A stretch of DNA of 64,000 bases from Opitutales bacterium (lineage in GTDB: Bacteria > Verrucomicrobiota > Verrucomicrobiia > Opitutales > Opitutaceae). Where the stretch lies: positions 1 to 64,000 of the forward strand of contig JABITN010000045.1 of the NCBI GenBank assembly GCA_018700525.1, written 5' to 3'. The notes beneath the pieces were generated by a model. It saw only the letters and a list, made by a program, of their open reading frames with translations. It ran no database searches and was not told the DNA's origin. Positions 34,441 to 43,132 of the stretch are shown in pieces (positions within the stretch are counted from its first letter, which is position 1; each line of letters begins with the position of its first letter). The position numbers and the translations under genes are program-made.

Positions 34441-34582
34441 ACTTCACCGAAACCTCTAAAAACATTTAACTTCGATTAAATTGAAGCATAGTCGAATCGA
34501 GATTGATTAATATTAACCACACGCAAACCCTTTCCAAAGGTCGCCATGTTCGGATTTTGCCAATTTGACTATCTCTGTTAAT

Positions 34583-34597
34583 TGGCTTGCTATCTGC
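34583..34597 (+). promoter_or_regulatory. Candidate sigma-54 promoter for ureABC
   Basis: TGGCTTGCTATCTGC; GG-N10-GC spacing, weaker match. Confidence 0.4.
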
Positions 34598-34677
34598 TAA
34601 ACTGATCCGCCGCTCATATTCCATTTTATTCAAATCGATCTCACTCGATTCCTTTCCGCTGAAACGAAACACTGATT

Positions 34678-34980
34678 ATGCATCTAACTCCCCGCGAACA
34701 AGAGAAGCTCATGGTTGTCGTCGCCGCCGACCTAGCCCGACGTCGGCAGCAACGGGGCCTAAAACTCAACTACCCAGAGGCTGTATCCATAATAACTTAC
34801 GAAATATTCGAAGGCGCCCGTGACGGGAAGTCGGTCGCCGAACTCATGGCATATGGAGCGACCATTCTGAAAAAGGGCGACGTCATGGAAGGCATCCCCG
34901 AAATGATTCACGAAGTCCAAGCCGAAGCGACCTTCCCCGATGGCACGAAACTCGTAACCGTTCACAACCCGATCCAATGA
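34678..34980 (+). CDS. ureA: Urease subunit gamma
   Basis: [40 protein letters not shown]. Confidence 0.97.
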   Translation: MHLTPREQEKLMVVVAADLARRRQQRGLKLNYPEAVSIITYEIFEGARDGKSVAELMAYGATILKKGDVMEGIPEMIHEVQAEATFPDGTKLVTVHNPIQ

Positions 34981-35288
34981 TCCCTGGAGAAATCATCCCG
35001 AAACCCACCGCCGAAAAGCTGCAGGCAAACGTCGGCCTCGCCACGATCGTCGCCACCGTCAGCAATACAGGCGATCGTCCCATCCAAATAGGCAGCCACT
35101 TCCATTTCTACGAAGTCAACGAAGCCCTAGCATTCGACCGCGAAGCGGCCCGAGGTTTTCGCCTCAACATCGCCGCCGGCACCGCCGTACGCTTCGAACC
35201 AGGGGACACCAAAGAAGTCGAACTCGTAGCCCTAGCCGGCGCTCGCGAAGTCCACGGACTCAACAACAAAGTCGACGGCACCCTCTAA
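34977..35288 (+). CDS. ureB: Urease subunit beta
   Basis: MIPGEIIP...[21 protein letters not shown]. Confidence 0.97.
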   Translation: MIPGEIIPKPTAEKLQANVGLATIVATVSNTGDRPIQIGSHFHFYEVNEALAFDREAARGFRLNIAAGTAVRFEPGDTKEVELVALAGAREVHGLNNKVDGTL

Positions 35289-35319
35289 ATCGCCGAATCA
35301 GCAATCAGCAATCCATTAG

Positions 35320-37053
35320 ATGAGCCTAGAATTCGATCGAAAACAATACGCTGAAATGTTCGGCCCCACAGTCGGTGACCAGGTTCGCTTGGGCGACACT
35401 GATATTTTTATAGAAGTGGAGCGTGACCTCATTGCCGAAAACGGCGGCTACGGCAACGAAATCAAATTCGGCGGCGGCAAGGTCATCCGCGACGGCATGG
35501 GCCAATCTCCCCTCGCCACCCACAACGACACGCTCGACCTCATAATCACCAACGCCACTATCCTCGACGCCAAACAAGGCATAATCAAAGCGGATATCGG
35601 CATAAAAGACGGCCACATTGTCGGCATCGGCCACGGCGGGAACCCCGGCATTCAAGATGGCATCAACGCCAACATGATCGTCGGAGCCTCCACCGAAGTG
35701 ATTGCCGGCGAAGGTCACATCATCACCGCCGGCGGATTCGACTCCCACATCCACTTCATCTGCCCCCAGCAAATCGACGAAGCCCTTGCCAGCGGTATCA
35801 CATCCATGACAGGCGGAGGCACCGGTCCCGCAACCGGCACCAACGCTACCACTTGCACCCCCGGTCCCTGGAACATCCGCCGTATGCTCGAAGCCGCAGA
35901 GGAATATCCCATGAATCTCGGCTTCATGGGAAAAGGGAACTCCTCCAATCCCGAGGCCCTCCGCGAACAAGTCGCCGCTGGTGCGATGGGCCTGAAACTC
36001 CACGAAGATTGGGGAACAACCCCCAGTACCATCGACGCTTGCCTCTCCGTGGCCGACGAAATGGACGTCCAAGTCGCTATCCATACCGACACGCTCAATG
36101 AAGCCGGATTCGTCGAGCACACGATCAACGCTTTCAAAAACCGGGTCATCCATACTTTTCACTCAGAAGGCGCCGGCGGTGGACACGCTCCTGACATCAT
36201 CAAAGTCTGTGGCGAGCTCAACGTCCTTCCCTCCTCCACCAATCCCACCCGCCCTTTCACCGTCAACACCATAGACGAGCACCTCGACATGCTCATGGTC
36301 TGCCATCACCTTGACTCGAAAATCCCCGAGGACGTAGCCTTCGCCGAGTCTCGAATCCGCCCAGAAACAATCGCCGCCGAAGATCGTCTTCATGACCTAG
36401 GCGCTTTTTCAATCATGTCGAGCGACAGCCAAGCAATGGGTCGAGTCGGAGAAGTAATCTCCCGTACCTGGCAAACCGCTCACAAGATGAAAATGCAATT
36501 CGGAAAGCTCGAATCCAAGCTCCATCCTGCAGCCGATAATTTCCGAGCCCTCCGATATGTGGCGAAATACACTATCAATCCGGCAATCGCCTGCGGCGTT
36601 TCTCACGAGGTCGGCTCCATCGAGATCGGTAAGTTCGCCGATCTCGTTATCTGGAAACCCGCCTTTTTCGGAGCCAAACCCGAACTCATTCTGAAAGGCG
36701 GCCTCATAGCCCTCGCAAACATGGGCGACCCCAACGCCTCGATCCCAACGCCCCAACCCATGTTTTACCGGAAGCAATTCGCAGCCCACGGTCGAGCCAA
36801 ATACGCAACATCCATCACATTCGTCAGCCAAGCATTCCTGGACGAAAGAGACGAAAAGGACCTCCCGCTCAATAAGCGCCTCGTCGCCGTTAAAAACACC
36901 CGCAGGATCACCAAAAAAGACCTGGTCCTCAACGAGGCGACTCCGAAAATCGAAGTCGATCCCGAAACCTATATCGTCAAAGCGGACGGCGAGATCCTCA
37001 GTTGCGAACCAGCCACCGAAGTCCCTCTCGCCCAACGCTACTTCCTGTTCTAG
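35320..37053 (+). CDS. ureC: Urease subunit alpha
   Basis: [45 protein letters not shown]. Confidence 0.98.
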   Translation: MSLEFDRKQYAEMFGPTVGDQVRLGDTDIFIEVERDLIAENGGYGNEIKFGGGKVIRDGMGQSPLATHNDTLDLIITNATILDAKQGIIKADIGIKDGHIVGIGHGGNPGIQDGINANMIVGASTEVIAGEGHIITAGGFDSHIHFICPQQIDEALASGITSMTGGGTGPATGTNATTCTPGPWNIRRMLEAAEEYPMNLGFMGKGNSSNPEALREQVAAGAMGLKLHEDWGTTPSTIDACLSVADEMDVQVAIHTDTLNEAGFVEHTINAFKNRVIHTFHSEGAGGGHAPDIIKVCGELNVLPSSTNPTRPFTVNTIDEHLDMLMVCHHLDSKIPEDVAFAESRIRPETIAAEDRLHDLGAFSIMSSDSQAMGRVGEVISRTWQTAHKMKMQFGKLESKLHPAADNFRALRYVAKYTINPAIACGVSHEVGSIEIGKFADLVIWKPAFFGAKPELILKGGLIALANMGDPNASIPTPQPMFYRKQFAAHGRAKYATSITFVSQAFLDERDEKDLPLNKRLVAVKNTRRITKKDLVLNEATPKIEVDPETYIVKADGEILSCEPATEVPLAQRYFLF

Positions 37054-37085
37054 GCCGTTCCTCCCTTTCTATATTTAGTGGCTCA

Positions 37086-37153
37086 GGTAGCGGACGATCT
37101 CCGAGCGGCCATCTAATTGCTCGACAATGGCCGCTCGGAGATCGTCCGCTACC
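37086..37153. repeat. Long perfect inverted repeat (26-bp arms, 16-nt loop), REP/MITE-like
   Basis: GGTAGCGGACGATCTCCGAGCGGCCA ... TGGCCGCTCGGAGATCGTCCGCTACC, arms exactly complementary. Confidence 0.95.
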
Positions 37154-37185
37154 AAAAACCAAAACGAAACAAGCAACTCATCCCA

Positions 37186-37614
37186 ATGAACCTAATCACC
37201 AATCACCTTTCCGGCGAAGCAGTCGAAAAGGAAACCATCTCTCTCAAAGTCGACCGGCGTAAACTCGCCAAGAGACGCTGGCGCGGAATAGCTGACGACG
37301 GAGAAGAATTCGGATTCGATCTGCAGCATCCGCTCACGAACGGAACCCCCTTTCACGAAACCGAAAAGGCACGCTACCAAATCGAGCAAACAGCCGAAAA
37401 CGTACTCAGAATTCCCTTCGCCGATCAAAAGCAAGCCGCTTACTACGGTTGGATGGTGGGCAATCTCCACTTCTCTGCCGACTTCGAAGACACCGCAGTC
37501 ATAGCCGAAGAAGACCCCGCCGTCCGACAGATGCTAGAACGCAACCACATCCAATACCAAGAAGCCACTAGCGTATTCGAACCCGTCATCGTGTCCCACG
37601 GACACAGTCATTAG
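37186..37614 (+). CDS. ureE: Urease accessory protein UreE
   Basis: UreE-like; YYGWMVGNLH; C-terminal HGHSH. Confidence 0.85.
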   Translation: MNLITNHLSGEAVEKETISLKVDRRKLAKRRWRGIADDGEEFGFDLQHPLTNGTPFHETEKARYQIEQTAENVLRIPFADQKQAAYYGWMVGNLHFSADFEDTAVIAEEDPAVRQMLERNHIQYQEATSVFEPVIVSHGHSH

Positions 37615-37618
37615 AAAA

Positions 37619-38323
37619 GTGAAAACGCCCTCGTCTAACATTCAATGGCTTCCCTCGATGTTGCAGACTATCGATCCGCTATTTCCTATCGGGTCATATG
37701 CTCACTCCTATGGGCTTGAAGAAATCGTCGCAATGGGGAAAGCCCGCAACACTGACGAACTGGCCAACTATCTCGAAGGAATCGTCTTCCTTAACCTCAG
37801 CCAGTTCGAACTCCCCTACTTGCGATTCTCTTACCTATCCCAAACAAGCGGCGACTGGGAGGAAATTGCGAACGTAGACCAGGAAATCGGAGCCTCGAAA
37901 CTCAGTTCAGAAATACGATCCGCAAGTGCGACCCAAGGACAACAACGCCTCCAGCTCCTTAGCAAGCTTCACCCCTGCGGGGCCTTCGAGAAACTAACCG
38001 AACTTCGAAAGAACAATCAAATCGCCCCTCATCATCTCACCGTTTTCGCAGCCGAACGTATTCAACAAAACACGCCACTGGATGCGATTCTCGCAGCCTG
38101 GACTTATCAAGCTCTTGCCGCTCCCTGTGCCGCGTCCCTTAAGATTATGCGCATCGGCCAGGAGGGAGCCCAACGAGTTCTTACCCAAGCCCTCGAAAGC
38201 ATTTTCGAATTAATCGAAATCTCTCTCAAGGTGGAACGTGACTGGGCAGGAGCGTTCAACCCGCTAATCGACCTAGCATCCGATCGACACGAACGAGCCT
38301 ACTCCCGATTATTCATTTCCTGA
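37619..38323 (+). CDS. ureF: Urease accessory protein UreF
   Basis: [27 protein letters not shown]. Confidence 0.93.
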   Translation: MKTPSSNIQWLPSMLQTIDPLFPIGSYAHSYGLEEIVAMGKARNTDELANYLEGIVFLNLSQFELPYLRFSYLSQTSGDWEEIANVDQEIGASKLSSEIRSASATQGQQRLQLLSKLHPCGAFEKLTELRKNNQIAPHHLTVFAAERIQQNTPLDAILAAWTYQALAAPCAASLKIMRIGQEGAQRVLTQALESIFELIEISLKVERDWAGAFNPLIDLASDRHERAYSRLFIS

Positions 38324-38363
38324 ATACAAAATTCTAGACCTACCACCCAACAACCTAAACTCC

Positions 38364-38984
38364 ATGTCTGAACCGAAATTCTCCCGACCCGTACGTATTG
38401 GAATCGGAGGCCCTGTGGGCTCCGGCAAAACGATGCTCGTTCTGCGCCTCTGCCAAGAGCTGCGCGAAACCTTCGAGCTCGCTGTGATTACCAATGACAT
38501 CTACACCCGCGAAGACGCTGAATTTCTCGTGCGCGAAAACGCACTTGAAAAAGAACGGGTGCTCGGCGTCGAAACCGGGGGATGCCCGCACACAGCCATT
38601 CGCGATGACACTAGCATGAATATGGCGGCGATCGACGACCTCATCGTCCGCAATCCCAAGACTCAAGTCATCCTCATCGAAAGCGGGGGCGACAACCTGT
38701 CTGCCACTTTCTCGCCAGAACTGGTCGATGCTTTCATCTACGTTATCGACGTCGCCGAAGGCGACAAGATCCCCCGCAAAGGAGGCCCCGCTATTCAATA
38801 TTCAGACCTCATGATCATCAACAAAACCGAGCTCGCACCATACGTAGGAGCCGACCTCGGCGTGATGAATCGAGACAGCAAAAAAATGCGCGGCGGACGC
38901 CCTTTCATCTTCTGCGATCTCAAATCCCGCAAAGGAGTGGACGAAGTTTGCGAATGGTTGAAAAAAGAAGCACTCTTCAGCTAA
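38364..38984 (+). CDS. ureG: Urease accessory GTPase UreG
   Basis: [51 protein letters not shown]. Confidence 0.97.
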   Translation: MSEPKFSRPVRIGIGGPVGSGKTMLVLRLCQELRETFELAVITNDIYTREDAEFLVRENALEKERVLGVETGGCPHTAIRDDTSMNMAAIDDLIVRNPKTQVILIESGGDNLSATFSPELVDAFIYVIDVAEGDKIPRKGGPAIQYSDLMIINKTELAPYVGADLGVMNRDSKKMRGGRPFIFCDLKSRKGVDEVCEWLKKEALFS

Positions 38985-39060
38985 ATCCACAGTCCAATGG
39001 TAAGTCACTTCCTTTGCCAAGCGCCGCGTTGGAAGATCGGAAACCAACACCTCCCTGAAA

Positions 39061-39897
39061 ACTATTTCCACAGCCCATACTCCGTCCCGATTAAGCGGAT
39101 ACCTTCGCATCACTGCATCGTGCGACGAAACCGGAAAGACAACCCTTTCCCGGAAAGCTTACCGAGTGCCCATTCACATCAGTAAACCTTACTGGAATGG
39201 CCAAGCCCTTCTCCTCAACGTGATGAGCCCCACCGCCGGATTGCTCGAAGGCGATCACGTCGAATTGGATATCCTCGTAGAACCTGGGTCGACTATTGCC
39301 CTATCGAACCCTACCGCCCTGAGGATCCATAAAATGAGTACAGGTAAGGCAACCTGGAATCAGACCTTCCGTATCGCCAAAGACGCCTTCCTCGAAACGC
39401 ACCCTGAATGGCTGATCCCTCAAGCCCAAAGTCGCTTCGAACAACGCACTCGAATCGAACTCGAAAAAGACGCTCAGCTATTCTTCATCGAAACGCTCGC
39501 AGCTGGCCGTGTCGCATCTGGAGAGTCCTTCTCCTTTAGTTCCTTTCGAAACCGCCTCGAACTACGCTACGACAGAAATCTCTCCGCTTTAGAGAAATTC
39601 GACATCTCCCCTGAAAATAAAACTCACACAGGGTGGACTGCTGCATTCGAAAATTCATTTTATATTTCGATCTACGCAGTGTCTCCAAAACTTAAAAACG
39701 CCTCTCCTCTTTTCCAAGCAATACACGATATTCAGACTGAATCCCTTTTCTGCGGCTCCAGCCAACTCAGTCACGGTCCTTGCTGGAACATCAAAATCCT
39801 CTCCCCATATGCCGTAGAAGCCAAAGCCGCTCTCACCAAGATTCGAGAACTATTCTACCAAGCTATCGGGCTCCGAATCATCGATCTAAGACGATAG
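39061..39897 (+). CDS. ureD: Urease accessory protein UreD; exact start uncertain
   Basis: GYLRITASCDETGKTTLSRKAYRVPIHISKPYWNGQALLLNVMSPTAGLLEGDHVELDI; ORF track start (GTG 39166) truncates the conserved N-terminus. Confidence 0.85.
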   Translation, partial: TISTAHTPSRLSGYLRITASCDETGKTTLSRKAYRVPIHISKPYWNGQALLLNVMSPTAGLLEGDHVELDILVEPGSTIALSNPTALRIHKMSTGKATWNQTFRIAKDAFLETHPEWLIPQAQSRFEQRTRIELEKDAQLFFIETLAAGRVASGESFSFSSFRNRLELRYDRNLSALEKFDISPENKTHTGWTAAFENSFYISIYAVSPKLKNASPLFQAIHDIQTESLFCGSSQLSHGPCWNIKILSPYAVEAKAALTKIRELFYQAIGLRIIDLRR

Positions 39898-39971
39898 TCC
39901 ACAAACGTTAGGGCCGACATTCACGCCGCACCACGTAGCAAGATCAAATCCGGTTCTATCGAAAACGCTCC

Positions 39972-41168
39972 TCAGCGCCTCAACCGACCGTACATACGAC
40001 TCGATGCCTTACGCTGAGCCTGCTTCTCTTCGTTGTCAAACAACGCAGAGTACATGTAATCAAATCCTTCGAGCTTAGTGCGATCGATCTTCTGACCAAC
40101 ATAGTGCTCGATCGATTTCGCATTCTTAACTTCTGCTTCAGTGACCAAAGTAAACGCGTCGCCTTCTTTTTCAGCACGGCCCGTACGACCAATGCGGTGA
40201 ACGTAATCCTCAGCGTTTAGCGGTACATCGTAATTGATTACATGCGTAACGCCAGCGATGTCTAAACCGCGAGCAGCGATATCAGTAGCCACCAATACCT
40301 CGAATTCTCCGGATTTAAACCCTTTCAAAGCCGCTGTGCGTTCTCCTTGCGATCGATCGGAGTGCAATGTGGCAACCGAATGATTCAGCTTTTCCAAACG
40401 TCGGGAAATAAGATCCGCATTCACCTTCGTTCGAGTAAAAATCAACACGCTCTCGAAATGTGTTCGAGTCAGTAACTCTATCAAAAGCTTGTACTTCTGC
40501 TGCTCCGCCACTGGGTAGAACGCATGCGTCACAGTAGTCGCCGCCGAGTGATTCCGTCCGATCTCAATGACTTCCGGATCCTTCAACACCCACTTCATCA
40601 TGGTCTGAATCGCGGCCGGCAAGGTCGCCGAGAAAAACAAGGTTTGCCGATTTTCCGGGCACATCTTGATCAAACGACTCACGTCAGGGAGGAAACCCAT
40701 ATCCAGCATGCGATCTACTTCGTCTAATATGAGGACCTCCACGTTTTTCAAAGAAATCACACCTTGGCTAACGTAATCCAGCAAGCGACCAGGTGTCGCC
40801 ACCAAGATATCCACCCCTTTCCCCAGCATCTGCCGCTGACGGCCGTACTTCACTCCACCGTAAACAACGCCCACTCGAGTCGACATATGTTTGGAATAAT
40901 CCTGCAATGCCTCTTCTACCTGCTGAGCCAACTCACGAGTCGGCTCCAAAATCAAACATTGGATTCGCTTGCCCGGCGCCAGCCTATCAAGCGTTGGGAG
41001 TCCGAATGCTGCCGTCTTTCCCGTACCCGTTTGGGCGGATGCGATGATATCCTTCCCCTTGAGTATCAAGGGGATAGTCTTCTCCTGAACAGGAGTAGCT
41101 TTCTCGAATCCGAGCTCCTCGATCGCTTTAACTATAGATTCTGAAAGTCCAAGACCATTAAACGACAT
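39972..41168 (-). CDS. DEAD-box RNA helicase (RhlE-like)
   Basis: Q motif, ASAQTGTGKTAAF, PTRELAQQ, LDEVDRMLD, HRIGRTGRAEKEG. Confidence 0.95.
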   Translation of the reverse strand: MSFNGLGLSESIVKAIEELGFEKATPVQEKTIPLILKGKDIIASAQTGTGKTAAFGLPTLDRLAPGKRIQCLILEPTRELAQQVEEALQDYSKHMSTRVGVVYGGVKYGRQRQMLGKGVDILVATPGRLLDYVSQGVISLKNVEVLILDEVDRMLDMGFLPDVSRLIKMCPENRQTLFFSATLPAAIQTMMKWVLKDPEVIEIGRNHSAATTVTHAFYPVAEQQKYKLLIELLTRTHFESVLIFTRTKVNADLISRRLEKLNHSVATLHSDRSQGERTAALKGFKSGEFEVLVATDIAARGLDIAGVTHVINYDVPLNAEDYVHRIGRTGRAEKEGDAFTLVTEAEVKNAKSIEHYVGQKIDRTKLEGFDYMYSALFDNEEKQAQRKASSRMYGRLRR

Positions 41169-41377
41169 TTGGCGTATATGATTACGCAAATCGCCTGAAG
41201 CAAGCTCTGCCTTCGAGAAAATCACCTCCCGAGGACCAAGACCCTGCAAAGCCGTATAGACCATATCTGAAACCAAATTGCTTCCCAGCCTAGTATGACA
41301 GCTATTTGAATGGACAGAATCGGAGCAAATCTATTCCTATTCGCTTCAAACTAAGCGATCTCTCAACCCGCAATCCG

Positions 41378-42625
41378 ATGACCGACACACTATCACCACC
41401 AACTATTCCGGAAAGTCTGAAAAAGGCTCGCGAAGACTTCCCCATTCTCAAGCGCGAAGTCAATGGCAAGCCGCTCGTCTACCTGGACAATGCAGCTTCA
41501 ACCCAAAAGCCGCAGTCCGTCATCGACGCTGTCACTCGCTACTATTCCCAAGAAAATGCTAATATCCATCGCGGCGTCCACCTTCTTAGCGCAGAAGCCA
41601 CCGCCGCCTACGAAGCCGCCCGAGGCAAACTTGCCCGCTACCTCAACGCAGCCGACGAATCGGAGGTCATCTTCACTCGCGGGGCCACCGAATCAGTCAA
41701 CCTCATCGCCTATTCCTTCGTCGAACCGCTCGTCCAGCCAGGCGACGAAATCCTCATCACCCACATGGAACATCACGCCAACATCGTGCCTTGGCAGCTT
41801 CTATGTGAACGAACCGGTGCCATCCTAAAAGTAGCCCCGATCTTCGACAACGGCGACCTCGATATCGATGCCTACCTATCCATGATTGGGCCGAGAACGA
41901 AGCTAGCCGCCGCAGTCCACGTCTCCAACGCCATTGGAACCGTCAATCCGATAGAGAGAATCATCCAAGCAGCCAAAGCCAAAGGCGTCCCCACCCTGAT
42001 CGACGCCGCTCAATCCATACAGCACATGGATCTTGACGTCCAGGCGCTCGATTGCGATTTCCTCGTCTTCTCCGGTCACAAATTATTCGCCCCCACCGGA
42101 ATAGGAGGCCTCTACGGACGCCGCTCGCTACTTGACGGTATGCGCCCGTATCAAGGCGGCGGAGACATGATTGCCCACGTTTCCTTCGACGGCACCACCT
42201 ACAAGGAACCCCCATCTCGCTTTGAAGCCGGCACGCCTCACATCGCGGGCGGTATTGGACTCGGAGTTGCCGTCGACTACATCCAGTCAATCGGACGAAA
42301 TGTCATGCAAGACTACGAGTCGCAACTAATCAAATACGCCGCTAATCGATTGAAAAACGCTCCCGGCGTTCAACTCATCGGCGAACCCACCCATCGGGCA
42401 GGCGCCATCTCCTTCACTATGGAGAACGCTCACCCCCACGACATTGGCACTATTCTCGATACCGAAGGGATCGCCATACGCTCCGGACATCACTGCTGCG
42501 AGCCTCTAATGACCCGATTCGACATTTCCGCTACGGCACGCGTCTCAATCGCGCTTTACAACAATCACGAAGACATCGACGCACTGATAAGCTCCCTCGC
42601 CAAAGTCAACGCGCTATTCGGCTGA
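41378..42625 (+). CDS. sufS: Cysteine desulfurase SufS
   Basis: YLDNAASTQKPQSVIDAV, HMEHHANIVPWQ, FSGHKLFAPTGIGGLYG, RSGHHCCEP. Confidence 0.95.
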   Translation: MTDTLSPPTIPESLKKAREDFPILKREVNGKPLVYLDNAASTQKPQSVIDAVTRYYSQENANIHRGVHLLSAEATAAYEAARGKLARYLNAADESEVIFTRGATESVNLIAYSFVEPLVQPGDEILITHMEHHANIVPWQLLCERTGAILKVAPIFDNGDLDIDAYLSMIGPRTKLAAAVHVSNAIGTVNPIERIIQAAKAKGVPTLIDAAQSIQHMDLDVQALDCDFLVFSGHKLFAPTGIGGLYGRRSLLDGMRPYQGGGDMIAHVSFDGTTYKEPPSRFEAGTPHIAGGIGLGVAVDYIQSIGRNVMQDYESQLIKYAANRLKNAPGVQLIGEPTHRAGAISFTMENAHPHDIGTILDTEGIAIRSGHHCCEPLMTRFDISATARVSIALYNNHEDIDALISSLAKVNALFG

Positions 42626-42632
42626 CGCGACA

Positions 42633-43076
42633 ATGAAGCCCGATCTAAAGTCGCTCTACCGGGATACGCTGCTCATGCATAGCCGCGCGCCGAGCAACCG
42701 CAACCCACTACCGGACGCAACCACTTCTGCCAAACTTAAGAATCCACTTTGCGGCGACCTTGTTTCCATCCACCTGAAAACCGAGAACGATCGCATAACC
42801 CAAGCGTCCTTCGAAGCTCAATCCTGTTCCATTTGCATGGCCTCTGCATCCATGCTCACCGAAAAAGTAATAGAAAATCCAATACAAGAAGTCCAAACTT
42901 TTGCAAGCTCCCTCATCGAGATGATTTCTGACCCAGAGAAAGAAATGTCTCTCCCCAACAACGACCTCAACGCCCTCTCGGGCGTAAAAGATTTTCCCAG
43001 CAGAATCCGCTGCGCCACCCTACCATGGGAAGCGCTACTCGCTGCGCTAGCAGAAAAGATGAAGGGTAAAGGGTGA
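42633..43076 (+). CDS. SufU-type Fe-S cluster assembly scaffold/sulfur acceptor
   Basis: NPLCGDLVSIHLK, SCSICMASASML, RIRCATLPWEAL; directly after sufS. Confidence 0.88.
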   Translation: MKPDLKSLYRDTLLMHSRAPSNRNPLPDATTSAKLKNPLCGDLVSIHLKTENDRITQASFEAQSCSICMASASMLTEKVIENPIQEVQTFASSLIEMISDPEKEMSLPNNDLNALSGVKDFPSRIRCATLPWEALLAALAEKMKGKG

Positions 43077-43127
43077 AATGAGAATTCCGCTAGCCTCCTT
43101 TCATCCTTCATCCTTCGCAATTCATCC
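43057..43127. repeat. Heptameric imperfect inverted array (AGATGAA GGGTAAA GGGTGAA ... TTCATCC TTCATCC TTCGCAA TTCATCC)
   Basis: Units in 7-nt register at the end of sufU and in the spacer before the ABC-F gene. Confidence 0.75.
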
Positions 43128-43132
43128 TTAAA

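Noticed and set aside
35326-36162. 278-aa minus-strand ORF antisense to ureC (also 36409..37035)
   Set aside because: Shadow ORF with low-complexity G/A/D-rich translation opposite a well-conserved gene; no recognisable domain.
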